64,000 nucleotides of DNA from the NCBI RefSeq assembly GCF_947179515.1, contig NC_067485.1:73355646-73419645 (forward strand), written 5' to 3'. This DNA comes from Apodemus sylvaticus. Lineage: Eukaryota > Chordata > Mammalia > Rodentia > Muridae. Below the pieces are notes generated by a model. The model saw only the letters and a list, made by a program, of their open reading frames with translations. It was not told the origin of the DNA and searched no databases. Position numbers and translations under genes: made by a program. Below are positions 47,818-59,591 of the stretch, one piece after another. Within the stretch, counting starts at the first letter, position 1, and every line of letters starts with the position of its first letter.

Positions 47818-47894
47818 GGAACCCAGGACCTTGTATATGCTGGGTAAGCCCTCTATCATTCAACTTCACCCAAACCTAAGAACAACTTTAGAAG

Positions 47895-49293
47895 AATTTT
47901 TTTAATTAGTTAATTAGTTAATTAATTAAATTCGCATCCTGACTGCAGTTTCCCCTCCATCCTTCCTCCTGCTCCTCCCTTCTCCATCCACTTCTCCTCC
48001 CTTTCTCTTCAGAAAGGGGAGGCCACCCATGGATGTCAACCAGCCTTGGCATTTCACATTGCAATAAGACTAGGAGCACCCTCTCCTGTTGGTGCTGGAC
48101 AGGGCAGCCCAGTAGGCGAAAGGGTCCCAAAGACAGGCAACACAGTCAGAGACAGCCCTTGCTCCTGATGTCAGGAGTCCCAATGAAGACCAAGCTACAC
48201 AACTGTTACATATGTACAGAGGGCCTAGGTCTACCCCACGCAGGCTCCCTGATTGTTGGTTCAGCCTCTGTGAGCCCTATGGGCCCAAGTTAGTTGATTC
48301 TGTAGGTTTTCTTGCGGTTTCCTTGACCCCTCTAGTTCTTTTAATCTTTCCATCCTCTCTTCCACTGGCTTCCCCAAGCTCCACTTACTGTTTGGCTGTG
48401 GGCCTCTTCATCTAGTTCCATCGGTTGTTGGGTGATGCTTCTCTGATGGTAATCATGCTAAGCTCCTTTCTGCAAGTATAGTGCAATATTATTAAGTGTC
48501 AGGGGTGGGCTCCTTCTCATGACATGAGTCTCAAGGTGGACCAGTCATTGGTTGGCCATTCCCTTAATTTCTGCTCCATCTTTACCCCTGCACATCTTGT
48601 AGGCAGGACAAAGAGTAGGTTGAAGACTTTGTGGCTGGGTTGGTGTCCCCAGCCCTCCATTGGAAGTCTTGTTGATCAAGCTTCATATCCCCCACTACTG
48701 GGAGTCTTAGCTAGAGTCACCCTCTTGGTTCCTGGGGTTTTCCATTGCCCTAGGCTTCCAGCTTCTCCCTCCCCATTCCAGTTGTCTCTCGCCATACTTT
48801 CTCCCTCCATCCTCTCTCCACCTAATCCCTCCCGTTTCTATCCCTATGACAATCCTCTCCCCGCACCCAGCTTTGATGTCATTCTGTTTCCCCTTCTCAG
48901 TGAGATTGAAGCATCACCCCTTGAGCCCTCCTTGTTACTTAGCTTCTTTGGGTCTGTGGTTTTTACCATGGTTATCCTTTACTTCACAGTTAATATCCAC
49001 TCATAAGTGAGTACATACCATGTTTGTCTTTCTGGGTCTGGGTTCCCTCAGGATGATCTTTTCTAGTTCCATACATTTGCCTGAGAATTTCATGATGTCA
49101 CTGTTTTTAAAATCCAAGTCATATTCCATTATGTAAATGTAACACATTTTCTTTATCCATTCTTTATTTGAGGGACAGCTAGGTTATTTCCAGCTTCCAA
49201 ATATTATGAATAAAGCTGCTATGAACATAATTGAGCAAGAGGAGAGGATGTAGCATCCTTTAGGTATATGTCCAGGAGTGATTTAGCTAGGTC
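47895..49293 (-). mobile_element. 5'-truncated L1 (1.4 kb), older subfamily
   Basis: Starts with a (TTAAT)n tail and a C-rich 3' UTR. 'agtgagtacataccatgttt' and 'aataaagctgctatgaacat' are reversed ORF2/3' UTR landmarks. It ends near 'gatttagctaggtcattg'. Confidence 0.85.
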
Positions 49294-49830
49294 ATTGTGA
49301 CAGGATTTTCCCCGCCCAATTACATTAAAATATTAGTGCAGCAGGAGGCCTGTGATTGGACAGGGAAAGGGAGGTGGAGCTAAGAGCTGCAGAGACATAG
49401 AGTGTCTCAGGAAACAGGAGAAGCCAAGATGGAGGTGGATGAACAGGAAGAAGAACTTAACCAATGTGGCTTTAAAGAGCCACAGGTAGTTATAATATCA
49501 TGAAGGTTAGAATAATTAGGATAATTTGTCTAATCTAGATGGGCAGTTTTATCATTATCAATTGGTTCTGAAATTGTTGTATTGGCATCTTGTGAATTGA
49601 GAATTTGATATATAAATCTGGTTAATTATAAGCTTCTAACGTTTTAGTTCTACTGGGTCGTGTGTTGTGGGAGCTGACCACGGAGTGGGAAGTCATTGTG
49701 TGGGGCTTGGGAGGCAGCAAGGGGAACTTGGGAGCTCCAGCCCCACCAGAGAGTTGGCTGGCAGAGAGTAGCCCAGTGGGACCATGCCAGAACAGAGAGT
49801 TGCCAATAGGAGCGCGGGAACTTGCCAATT

Positions 49831-49872
<42 letters not shown>

Positions 49873-49880
49873 TTCCCACA
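49294..49880. repeat. rodent repeat of unknown class ending in a 36-T tract
   Basis: A 540-bp block from 'tgacaggattttccccgccc' to 'gcgcgggaacttgccaattg' abuts T36 (49832-49867) and then 'aatatttcccacaaaca'. Its composition differs from the flanking L1, and the sequence has the look of a rodent LTR/RMER-type element. I cannot name it or fix the strand. Confidence 0.4.
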
Positions 49881-50169
49881 AACAGGTCCTAAAAACAACT
49901 TTTGAAAACTGTATTCAACTCAGTTTAAAGAGTTCAAATGAATAGGTATTTGACTTTATGATTTGTGTTTTATTTAGAAAAAAATGAGTTTTTTAAAAGG
50001 CTACTAAACACATATATTGGAAAAATAATTCCCTAGTCTTTGGGGCTTGGAGTTTTGCTCCTGAGTGTGAGGTAAATGTGTATCATTTGACATTGGGTCC
50101 ACAAGAACATTATAAATCAACTGGAATTTCCAAAAAAGATGGATTTTCTAAGTTTTAGGGGTATAAATA

Positions 50170-50555
50170 TGTAGATAAGTTCTAAGGGCCAGCCTCAGCT
50201 TGGTCGGAGGTCCTGAGGAAGGGGCGAATTGTGCATTGGAAGAATGACACAGAATCTGTGATGGATGCAAGCTGACAGATCTGTCCTCAGCTGGAGATAG
50301 CTCTTTCTTGCAGACCAAAACCCAGTCTTTTATTTTGCATAAGATACTTCCTTAGGAATTGCATATCAGCTTAATCATTTACCCCAGGTTCCTTTTTGAT
50401 TGTCCCACAAATCAGCATTTTATGACCTTAGCCCCTTGACTCTAAAGACAGAGCCAAGTGACCAAAGCTGCCAAGTTCTGCTGCTTGCTGAACATAGCCC
50501 CATAGCTCTATGACATTATCACCAGCTTTCTGTGTTCCAGCTTCTTCACTGCCTA
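50170..50555. other. unassigned block, possibly repeat
   Basis: Begins 'aagggccagcctcagcttgg' and has LTR-like texture (cacagaatctgtgatggatg), but no termini or duplications are visible. Confidence 0.25.
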
Positions 50556-50559
50556 AGCT

Positions 50560-50765
50560 TGGCTGTCCTGTAACTTGTTCTGTGGACAGACCTTGAACTC
50601 AGAGATCTACATGGCTCTTGTCTTCTGAATGCTGGGATTAAAGGCATGTACTACCACTAAGCTTTTCTTTATCTGGAATTTGCTTTGTACCAGGCTGCCT
50701 TTGAACTCAGTTATCTACTTTCCTTTGCCTCTTGGGATGAAAAGTGTGTACCATCATGCCTGGGC
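50560..50765 (-). mobile_element. two antisense B1-like units in tandem
   Basis: Unit one covers 'ggctgtcctgtaacttgttc' to 'ggcatgtactaccact'. Unit two covers 'ttgctttgtaccaggctgcc' to 'gtaccatcatgcctgggc'. The head-to-tail arrangement imitates a dimeric SINE. Confidence 0.7.
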
Positions 50766-50769
50766 CTAA

Positions 50770-52185
50770 AATTTTTATGGCCACTATTCCTCAAGATCAG
50801 GATCAAAAGCCTGTGTCTTCCAGCCTCAAGATCTGAATCACAAGTGTGCCACCCATTTCTGGATTGTAGTTAATTTTAGATTAAAATCCAAACTATTCCT
50901 TGTTCAATTGAAAACATAAACAATAAGCTTAGCTGGGTGGGATCTTGTGCTTTGATCACCACTCCCAAAATCTCTTTATCTTTTTCCTTAATATCTTTCT
51001 GACAAAGCTGGCTGATGGGCACAGCTGCCTCTGTTCTTTCAGGCCCATGAAGGTCCTCATACAATTCATATTGCATCTTTGTATTTTCATAGTTCAGAAA
51101 TCCTGTGAAGAACAGTTCTTACATTGATTTATATATTCTTGAACTCATGTTTTCAGAGTTATTTCCCACAGCCTTAAGGGCTATCCTGAAGGTGACAGCA
51201 TTGCCATTTTGCTGAGGAACACAGACATATTCTTACTTCCTAGAATCATGCTGTTTCTGATTATCATGGAGTTATTAACCTTTGCAGGAAAAACATTCCC
51301 TGAAGGAGGAACATAAAGTAAAATACATAAATTATTATACAAACATGCGTTACCACCTACAGCAACTATCAGCCCTTGAGAAGATCCATGCTCCTGCTGG
51401 CTCTGCTCCAGGGGTAGGAACCTTTTCACACACCACTCCTTTCACAGCCATGCTGGACCTGGCAGACAAGGTTTATAGTAAGTTCTGTATAACTGGCACA
51501 CTGGAAGAAACATGGTAGAAATATCAGTGGCAGTGTGTATAGCACAGTGTCACCCTTAGAGGTCACTTAAGAGGTTTGGAGATAGTAAGAACTTTAGTGA
51601 GCTGGGACTCACTTACATAGGCCAGAGTCTATCTTGGAGTGGTGAACATATTAGCACAAGTAGAAAGGGCTAAAAATACCTGTAATCCTTGGGTTATAAT
51701 GGACTAATGTCCCAAGGAACCTATCATCATGTCCGTGACAGGAGCTTCCTCTTCTGGAACCTTAAATGCTATTTTAATACCCCCCACCCCCGCCTTAAAC
51801 AAACAGCCTTTGTTCTTTCCCAGCAGAGCCCTGTGACAGCCCTGGCCTCCTCTTTGCTGAGCCTACTATCTGGGCTTTCCAGATCTTCTTGGACTGATGC
51901 CTAAAACTCCCCTGCAGAGAAGCTCTCTTCGGGCTGAAACCTTACTTCATCCCTCCACGGAGGGTCCAAAGGAAGACCAGGGCAGAGAGCCCACTCGGAC
52001 TGTTCGCTCGCTGGTTTCATAGTTGCATCTGTCAAGGGACTCTGCTCTGAACATCTCAGTCCGTGAGGGTGTCAGCTTAAGGGAGGGCCTTGTCACCAAA
52101 TGCAGTGTGACTGTGTTCCCTTGTTTTTTTCTTTCAAATTTGATACAAACTAGAGCCACTGGGAAGAGGGAGCCTCTGATGAGGA
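50770..52185. other. intergenic sequence, nothing recognised
   Basis: No SINE, LINE or exon signature was found. Short open frames only. Confidence 0.45.
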
Positions 52186-52189
52186 ATTG

Positions 52190-52410
52190 ACTGGCCTGTG
52201 GGCATGTGTGGGGACATTTTCTTGACTGAGGATTCGTGTGAGAGGGCCCAGACTCCTGTGTGTGGTGCTGTCCTTGGGCCGTGTAAGAAAACAATTGAGC
52301 AAACCACTAGGCAGTATTGCCACCCAATCTCTGCTTCAGTTCCTGCCGCCCTCTCCCCGGTTCCTGTCTTGACTGTAACTTGTCAAATAAACATTTCCTT
52401 CCAAGGTTGC
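52190..52410 (+). repeat. rodent dispersed repeat, diverged copy
   Basis: 'cttcagttcctgccgccctc' and 'ggttcctgtcttgactg' parallel the better copy at 35290-35650. Confidence 0.4.
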
Positions 52411-52516
52411 TCAAGGTGTTTACCACATCAATAGAAAATACACTAGATTATAAAATAATTACACAACTATACATTGAAAAACTGAGGATTGCCCATATCA
52501 CTACCAAAAACAAACA

Positions 52517-52543
52517 AAACACACACACACACACACACACACA
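52517..52543. repeat. (CA)n microsatellite
   Basis: Short CA array. Confidence 0.95.
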
Positions 52544-52624
52544 ATCCCAAGCTAACTAGAGTAGACAAGCTCTTCAAGATCAGTAAACTTAGAATTAGGT
52601 GTGCTGTGCATCTGGTTGTAGCGG

Positions 52625-53020
52625 TGTGAAGAGGTTTGACCCTCATGGACTCATGTGTGTTGGGATGCCTGGCCCACAAGGAGTGATACTATTAGGAGGT
52701 GCATCCTTGTTGGAGTAGGTGTGACCTTGTCGGAGGAAGTATATTACCGTGGGGATGGGCTTTGAGGTCCTATAATCAAACTCTGCCCAGTGTTGAAGTG
52801 AGAGTCTCTTCCTGGCTGCCTTCAGGTCCAGACGTAGAAATCTCAGCTCCCTCTTCAGCACTGTGTCTGCCTGTAGGCCGCCATGCTTCCCTGCATGGTG
52901 ATAATGGACTGAATCTCCGAAACTGTCCCCATTATATGTTTTTAGTTTTTGTTTTTTTAATAATAATACCTTGATCATGGTGTCTCTGGACAGCAATGAG
53001 ACCCTAACTAAGACAAAGGT
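52625..53020 (+). repeat. rodent DNA-transposon-like repeat (URR1-like)
   Basis: 'ggagtgatactattaggagg', 'ggtgataatggactgaatct' and 'cagcaatgagaccctaacta' match, block for block, the copy at 33460-33780. The class assignment is from memory of the family. Confidence 0.6.
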
Positions 53021-53021
53021 T

Positions 53022-53145
53022 GAGGCAAAAGGATTGTGAGTTTGAGGACAGCCTGAGCTACATGGTGAGCCCCAAGGTAGCTTGGGCTACAGGGTGAAAT
53101 CTTGTTCCAACAGCAACAACAACAACAAACAGAACAAATAATAAA
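53022..53145 (+). mobile_element. B1-like SINE
   Basis: 'gattgtgagtttgaggacag' and 'ctacagggtgaaatcttgtt' with a CAA-rich tail. The middle repeats 'gcttgggctaca', so the unit is longer than a normal B1. Confidence 0.7.
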
Positions 53146-53149
53146 CAGA

Positions 53150-53898
53150 CTCAATATCTTAACTACCTGGTAATGTAGAAAAGAGATGGGAATGAAATGT
53201 TCTAGTACTTCTAGAGTGAAAGAGAAATAAGGAAGATGTAAGAGACACAGTAATGGCATATGATGTTTCAAATACACCCACAGCAAGATATTATTTTAGA
53301 TATTTGGAGAACTTTCCAGAAACATTGAATATCATCTGGTTAATTCTTTTGGGGCCTTGATGTTACTGTGGTTAAATAATAAGGTAGCTCCTTATTTTGA
53401 CATGACTGATGAAGTATTTAGTGATAAAATGGCTTGAGATCTCATTTTGTTTTAAGACATTCCAGTTCAGAAAATGTGAATGTGGAAAAACTAGGTGTGG
53501 GAAAGTGTTGGTGGTTATTGAGTCTGTATAATTGGTCTCTCAAGGTTTGTTGTACTCTATATTCAGAAATTTTTATTGAAAAAATTAACATTTAAGACAA
53601 CTATATATTTCAATTTTAAAGCATGGGAAGTGGTTTGTGATAAATGTGCTCACAGCACATAAGGTCTTTGCTTTTAGTCTAGTCTAGCAAAAACAGGTTG
53701 TTGGTTTTTTGGTTTGTTTGTTTTTTGTTTAGGAGTTATATGATTTAGTCTCTTTGGAAAGGGGTTTGCAAAGTTCAGCATGTTTTATCTGAAGTTTAAA
53801 ATAGGTATATGTTTTAGGGACTTTTAAAAGATCTTGAAAATGTTTCTACTTTCAGTGATATCTCTAAGCTAAAAGAGATGGGCAAGATTTATCACAGC
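53150..53898. other. intergenic sequence, nothing recognised
   Basis: A/T-rich DNA with a short TTTG tract near 53700-53730. No repeat or gene is recognised. Confidence 0.4.
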
Positions 53899-53901
53899 TC
53901 G

Positions 53902-54215
53902 GGGCTGGGGAGATGGCCCAGTGGATACGAATATGTGCTTTGCAAGCACAAGGACCTGAGATCGAATCCTCAGCACCTGTGTAAAAGCTGTGCCTGGCTG
54001 TTCATGTAAGCCCAGCCTTGGATGTTGGAGTCAGATGGGTCCTGGGAGCTTGCTGGTCATCTAGCCTGGGGGAATTGACAGGCTCCTAGATCAGAGAGAC
54101 CTTCCTTCCCTGTGAAGAGGACACCCTGATGTCCTCCTTTGTCCTCTGAGTCCACATGTGTGATTGATGCACACACACATATGAGAGACACACAGAGAGA
54201 GACAGAGACAGAAAT
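53902..54215 (+). mobile_element. B3/ID-related SINE with GA-rich tail
   Basis: 'ggggctggggagatggccca' head, 'acctgagatcgaatcctcag' body and a GAGACA-rich tail. Confidence 0.75.
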
Positions 54216-54365
54216 TTGCAATTAATTTTTACATGTTCCCCCTTTCTTATCATACTGGTGGTAAACATCCAGTGTTTGGACTGTTCTTCCCTGCTTCTTA
54301 TCTTAGAAGAAATTGGTCCACCTATATTCAGTCCTTTTTTTCCCCTTACCCCTAGTCATGGTCTT

Positions 54366-54367
<2 letters not shown>

Positions 54368-54409
<42 letters not shown>

Positions 54410-54850
54410 TTGATATAATTTATTTACATTTCAAATGATTTCCCCTTTTCTAGCCCCCCCCACTCCCCGAAAGTCCCGTAAGCCCCCTTCTCTTCCCCTG
54501 TCCTCCCTCCCACCCCTTCCCAGTTCCCCGTTCTGGTTTTGCCAAATACTGTTTCACTGAGTCTTTCCAGAACCAGGGACCACTCCTGCTTTCTTCTTGT
54601 ATCTCATTTGATGTGTGGATTATGTTTTGGGTATTCCAGTTTTCTAGGTTAATAACCACTTATTAGTGAGTGCATACCATGATTCACCTTTTGAGTCTGG
54701 GTTACCTCACTTAGTATGATGTTCTCTAGCTCCATCCATTTGCCTAAGAATTTCATGAATTCATTGTTTCTAATGGCTGAATAGTACTCCATTGTGTAGA
54801 TATACCACATTTTTTGTATCCACTCTTCTGTTGAGGGATACCTGGGTTCT
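54368..54850 (-). mobile_element. young-looking L1Md-type 3' end, antisense
   Basis: A pure 40-T tract is followed by 'gatataatttatttacattt' and a 3' UTR that I recognise as mouse L1, ending 5'-truncated near 'gagggatacctgggttctt'. The intact tail and clean match imply a relatively recent insertion. It abuts a reversed B1 fragment at about 54851-54930. Confidence 0.9.
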
Positions 54851-54930
54851 TACTGGCCTCAAGTTTATGATTTCTTTACCCCAGCTTCCCGAATGCTGGA
54901 ATTAAAGGCACATACCACATGCCTGGCTTA
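54851..54930 (-). mobile_element. B1-like fragment interrupted by the L1
   Basis: 'actggcctcaagtttatgat' through 'ggcacataccacatgcctgg' is the reversed left part of a B1-like element. Its other part is not seen on the far side of the L1. Confidence 0.6.
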
Positions 54931-55377
54931 CTCTCTGTCTCTCTGTCTCTCAGTATTTATTTCCATTTCTTTACTTATTAGGCTCTGTTGTACAAACAGT
55001 GCAATATAACAAGCTTAGTGCATGCATATAAGATCATAATCATCATCGCCACCAACACACTCCCCCCACCACCACCCCACTCGTGCTTATTGTCCTTCAT
55101 GTCCGTTACTTTTATCTTTGGGTTCTATATATTTCAAAAACATATGACACACACACGTCTTCCTGAGTCTGACTTATTTTGCTTAGCAGGAAGATGTGCG
55201 ATCACATCCACCTTCCTGAAAACAAGCAGCATGCTTCTTTTTCCTTCTCAATGGTGGAACAGGTTGCTTTGCTGCAGCGTGCTTCTGGGTGGTGCCAGTC
55301 CCTGGACACTCGAGGTCGTGGACTCATGAAAAGTGTAAATGGTGCCCATGAAACCTACAGCTTCTTGAAACTAGAAT

Positions 55378-55411
55378 AATAATAATGATGATGATGATGA
55401 TGATGATGAAA
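55378..55411. repeat. (ATA)n/(ATG)n microsatellite
   Basis: Short trinucleotide array. Confidence 0.9.
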
Positions 55412-55901
55412 AAACCTTGAGGTGATATATGGTGCTTTCTCTAACATAAATCAGCCTAGCAGAACAAGCATGCTTGGCTCAGTGGGGCATGTGTAAGCAT
55501 GACATGCTTGCTGACTTTACTTGGCTAATGGATTTAGCTAAAAAGCCCAGGTGGGGCCATGGAAAGCCTTGAAAGGGTCACAAAGGGTGGGAGATGTGAT
55601 AGAGCAATTCTGAAGGGTGTTAGCATTTTGTCCTAGAATTCAGAATCAAGTTGAGACTTAGGTCTCTATTTGGGTTTGCGTATCTGACACCTATTATATA
55701 ACTGCTAAGCTGTTACACCTGCCATCATAATCACACCAAAAAGCAGAGGCCTTTTGTGTTGCTTTCAGAGAGTTAGTAGAAAAAAGCAATGTAAGACACG
55801 TGAGAGCAAAGACAGCAGAAAATTGCAGCAAGGCCCTGAAGAGGTCACTACCCCACAAAGCCTCAGTCTGGAAGACTGCCACCCAGACGCCAGAGACGAC
55901 A

Positions 55902-55915
55902 GCGCCCTCTAGTAG
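55902..55915 (-). promoter_or_regulatory. CTCF-like motif 3, reverse orientation
   Basis: The reverse complement CTACTAGAGGGCGC matches 13 of 14 positions of CCASYAGRKGGCRS. It faces the two plus-strand motifs at 28.6 and 38.6 kb. Binding is not shown. Confidence 0.5.
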
Positions 55916-55954
55916 GGCACCCTGAGATGACAACACTGTTTTTGTATGTGCATA

Positions 55955-56147
55955 TGTGTGTGTGTGTGTGCTGTATACATTTCTGTGTGCTGTAGGCATG
56001 AGTGTGTGTTTGTGTGCTCTGTGTGTGTGTGCTGTGTGTGTGTGAGCACGTGTGCGTGCATGTTGTATGTATGTATGTAGGCCAGAGGAAAGCCTCAGGT
56101 GTCATTCCTTAGGCACCATCTTCCCTCTTATTACATTTATTTGTTTG

Positions 56148-56183
<36 letters not shown>
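55955..56183. repeat. TG-rich tract and (GT)n microsatellite
   Basis: Degenerate TGTGTGC units at 55955-56080 and a pure GT array at 56151-56183. Confidence 0.85.
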
Positions 56184-56184
<1 letters not shown>

Positions 56185-56189
56185 ATCTG

Positions 56190-56562
56190 TATCTGTGTGT
56201 GTGCATGTGCACATGCTGCAGCACGTGTGTAGAGGTCAGAGGTCTACTTGGGAGTGTCGGCTCTCTCCTACCACTTGGGGTCTGGGGATAGAACTCAGGT
56301 CACTGGGGTTAGGTGCAAGCACTTCCTCCCTTCCCTTACTGGCCCCATTTTCCTCCTGAGCCATGTTCCACTGAACGTGAACTTAGACTAGCCTGGCTGC
56401 TGAGTGAGTCCCAGAGATGCCCCTTTTCAGGATTACATGGTATATGCCACCATACCTGTCTCCAGCCTAAGACAACAACAAAGCACTCAGACTCTTGGGA
56501 TTAAGCTCAGGTCTTCATGCTCAAAGGCAAGCATTTTACCCATTAAGCTGTCTCCCCAGCCC
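56190..56562 (-). mobile_element. old B3/B4-type SINE fragments, antisense
   Basis: 'gtagaggtcagaggtctact' with 'gatagaactcaggtcactgg' is a reversed B3 body. 'gggattaagctcaggtcttc' through 'taagctgtctccccagcccc' is a second reversed tRNA-like head. Confidence 0.65.
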
Positions 56563-56564
56563 CC

Positions 56565-58595
56565 AGGCTGAAATTTATAGATTTCCTCTGGGTCGTTTCT
56601 CCAACTGAACCGGGTAAAAGGAAGCGGGTTCTTGAAGCACAGTGGAAAAGGCTTTCGCTGTGATTAGAGTCTGGGAAGTGGGTAAGGGAACTAACTGTGT
56701 ATTGAAGGGAGATCACTCAACTCCCCAAGTGCCCTGACTCACTCACACTAGACTGTGTTCTGAGTTATCTCTGACCTTTTGACATAGGGACACTCAGCTC
56801 TTCATCAATAAAATGGGGACATTTTATTGAAGGAACAGCTCCATTGTTGGACATGTGAGTCAGTGAGATCAGGACCTATCGGATACTGGCGAATGCTGGG
56901 GGAACAATAGCTATCAATGAATTAATGATTGGTGTCTTGGTGTCTTAGGATAATGAGGAGACACCAGGAAAGGGACGGAGAGGAAGATGCCATGTGTATA
57001 AAGGTTGTACAGAAATTCCTGATAAAACATGACAAATAAAAACCATTCCTGATGGTTGAGTCGGGTTCTAATTAGCCTCTGCAGAATGTGACAGTGTCTG
57101 CTGGAAGAGTTTGCTGTGGAGGGATTGCCTCCCCTCCAGAGGTGTTGGGCTCTGGGAAATGTCTACTGGAAGAGGAACTGATAAACCTAGACTCAGAGCC
57201 TTCTCCTAAGGTCATCCCTGGTGCTCCACCTTTGACACCGTCCCCACCACCACCACCATCACTGCTATTCAGATGGCTGCTGCACTAGTCATGGTCTCCC
57301 AGCAGTTTTGTTTCCAAGTGACCAGAAGTACAGCTCATACCAAAGTAGCCTTTGAAAGTTCTGTGTAGATTGCCCAGGTTGCCATGGATACAAAGGGAGC
57401 AGTGGTGGAGGCCTGAGGAGGAGGCATCCTTTGTTTAATTGCAGATGAAGATGCAAAGTGAGGGGAAAGGAAAATTCAGGCCTGGGGAAATGAGAGATCT
57501 GTTCACCAGGAGGAAGTAGAGGAGTTGGGAACAGCACCCTGGGGGTGGGGAGTGACCCCAGACAGCACTGTTGCAATCACTGGCTCTTTGGAGGAATTTT
57601 GATTAGGGAGTTTAATGAACAAAACTGTGAGATCCCTGCTAGAGTGGAGAAAAGGCTCAGGTTACAGCGACTATTAAGAGATTAAACAGATCCTGGGGGT
57701 GGGGATGGGGTACAGAATGATCAGTGTATAGGTGTCTTGGCTCTGTTTTAAATCCCTTTAAGTGTATCACCTGTAGTTTCATTAAGGATTAGCTCAGAAT
57801 GTAGAGTGGTTCCTAAATTTTGGAGAACTGAAGTCAATTCGGGTTTATTACCCCCTCTTGCATTTGAACCCCCTCACCCCCCACCCCAGGTATCCAACCA
57901 CAGCACAAACTGCACAGTGTTCTAGCTCCCATAGCACCTGTCTTCCGTAACACTCATTTGCCCATGTAGCAGAGAACAAAATCATACTTGACCTGAAAGC
58001 CACACTCTTGTTCAAAGTGTTCTGGGTAAAGACTACAGTCCTCTAGAATTAATTTCTGTAGACACTATGGGGGGGGGGGGGGGAAGAAGCAATTTGTAAA
58101 AGCCGTAGGTTATTAAGGCTTGACGGGAAAGTGCTCTTGTATATAATTTCAAGACACACCTAACTGTAAACCATCTAGTTACAGAGCTAGGGAGGGAGTG
58201 ACCTTAATTCTTCTTAAAGATTAAGAGGAGAATAAAATAAGATGTAATATCCATCAGGACGGGTTGGTGCTTGGTGTTATTATGATGGTGTTATTTCCAG
58301 TAACTAGCTGAGCCCAAATTCTGTTTTATGACTCATTCCTCCTCTGCAAAGGGCTCTTGACCCGACAGCAAGACTCAGAGTGTAAAAACAGGGCACGGGC
58401 TCTCCTCAGGCTGGAGAATAATTGGTGCTAGAAAAAGACCACTCAGTCCATAGCTACCCAAGGTGCGGGTGATGTGTCATGGTAACCAAAATAAAACATA
58501 TTTGATTTAATACATTTATTACTTGTCTTACTGCTAACAAAACCCTTTTGTTTTTATCTATGTGTACATGTGTGCTCCTATGTATTTGCTCTGGC
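56565..58595. other. intergenic sequence, mostly unique
   Basis: No repeat is recognised except a pure G15 run at 58069-58083. Two opposed open frames at 57.1-57.6 kb (66 and 95 codons) show no domain or codon-use signal. Confidence 0.45.
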
Positions 58596-58599
58596 ATAT

Positions 58600-58735
58600 A
58601 GATGCCTAAAAAATCCAGAAGAGGGTGTTGGATCCTCTGGGCCTGGAGTAAGAGATGGCTCTACGATGCCGGGAACTGAACTTCTGTACGAGAGCAACTA
58701 GCTACTCTCAACTGCTGAGACTTCCCCTCAAGCGC
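58600..58735 (-). mobile_element. B2/B3-type SINE, antisense
   Basis: 'tccagaagagggtgttggat' and 'cgggaactgaacttctgtac' are reversed B2-family blocks. Confidence 0.8.
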
Positions 58736-58765
58736 CAACAAAAAGGTTTAAAAATTGACAGTTGT

Positions 58766-59046
58766 GATAAGTGGATATTAATTAGCCCAGAAGCTCTGAA
58801 TACTCAAGACACAACTCACATATTAAATGATTCCCATGATGAAGGAAGGAGAGGGCTGTGGTCCTGGACAGGCTTGATCCAGAATTGTAGGGGAGTACCA
58901 GGACAGAGAAATGGGAGGGGGGTGATTGGGGTGGAGAGAAGAGGGCTTATGGGACATATGGGGAGGGGGGGAACCGGGAAAGGGGAAAGCATTTGGAATG
59001 TAAACAAAGAATATAGAAAATAAAAATAAATAAATAAAAATAAAAA
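58766..59046 (+). mobile_element. L1 3' end (280 bp), sense, with target duplications
   Basis: A 3' UTR fragment from 'gataagtggatattaattag' to 'gcatttggaatgtaaacaaa' and an AAATAAATAAAT tail. Duplications tgacagttgt at 58756-58765 and 59047-59056 flank it. The open frames inside are not coding. Confidence 0.9.
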
Positions 59047-59276
59047 TGACAGTTGTAATCATTTATTCAATTAAAAAAAAAACAGGCTTTATTTGAAGGA
59101 CATAAAAGTCTCTGGTGAGCCTGCTAAGTGAGCCTCATTCCTTGGTTTTTGCACTCGTGAGTCCTGTTCCATGTTGACCCTGGAATGGCTGACCTTGACA
59201 GAACACACATTTGACTGATGTATGCACAGCCTTCATGATTTCTTACACATCAAGGCTTCTCTCCTGGAAGTGCTTT

Positions 59277-59396
59277 TTTCCTCCTCCTCCTCTTCCTTCC
59301 CCTCCCTCTCCTCCTTCTCACCCACTTCTCTCCCTCCTCTTCCTCCTCCCTCCTCTTCCTCCTTTCTCTCCTCCTCCTCCCTCCTTCTCTTTGCCT
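59277..59396. repeat. CCT/CTT-rich pyrimidine tract
   Basis: About 120 bp almost pure pyrimidine. Confidence 0.9.
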
Positions 59397-59409
59397 TGTT
59401 GTTGTTGTT

Positions 59410-59565
59410 GGGATTGTTTGAAATGGAGGTCTCACTATGTGGTCCTGGATGGCCTGGAACTCACGACTGATGTAGATGAGTCTAGCTTTGAATTCGTAGA
59501 GATCCTCCTGCCTCTGTCTTCTGAGTGCTGGAATTAAAGAAGCATGCTACCAAGCCCAGTCTTGT
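59410..59565 (-). mobile_element. B1 SINE, antisense
   Basis: 'gaggtctcactatgtggtcc' through 'tgctaccaagccc', with the pyrimidine tract at its tail side. Confidence 0.8.
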
Positions 59566-59591
59566 CTTCTAGTTCTGCCTTTATCTCCTTT

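Noticed and set aside
48524..49006. 160-codon plus-strand frame
   Set aside because: It is the reverse strand of L1 3' UTR and ORF2 sequence, and no codon signal or domain is seen.
54450..54659. Similar peptides at 54450-54659, 60938-61165, 6477-6710, 24030-24251 and 58655-59023 that look like a conserved small protein family
   Set aside because: All lie in L1 3' UTR copies. The similarity is that of the repeat, not of a selected protein.
58069..58083. G15 run as a G-quadruplex
   Set aside because: A single G run without the four spaced G blocks is weak evidence. It could be slippage or assembly noise.
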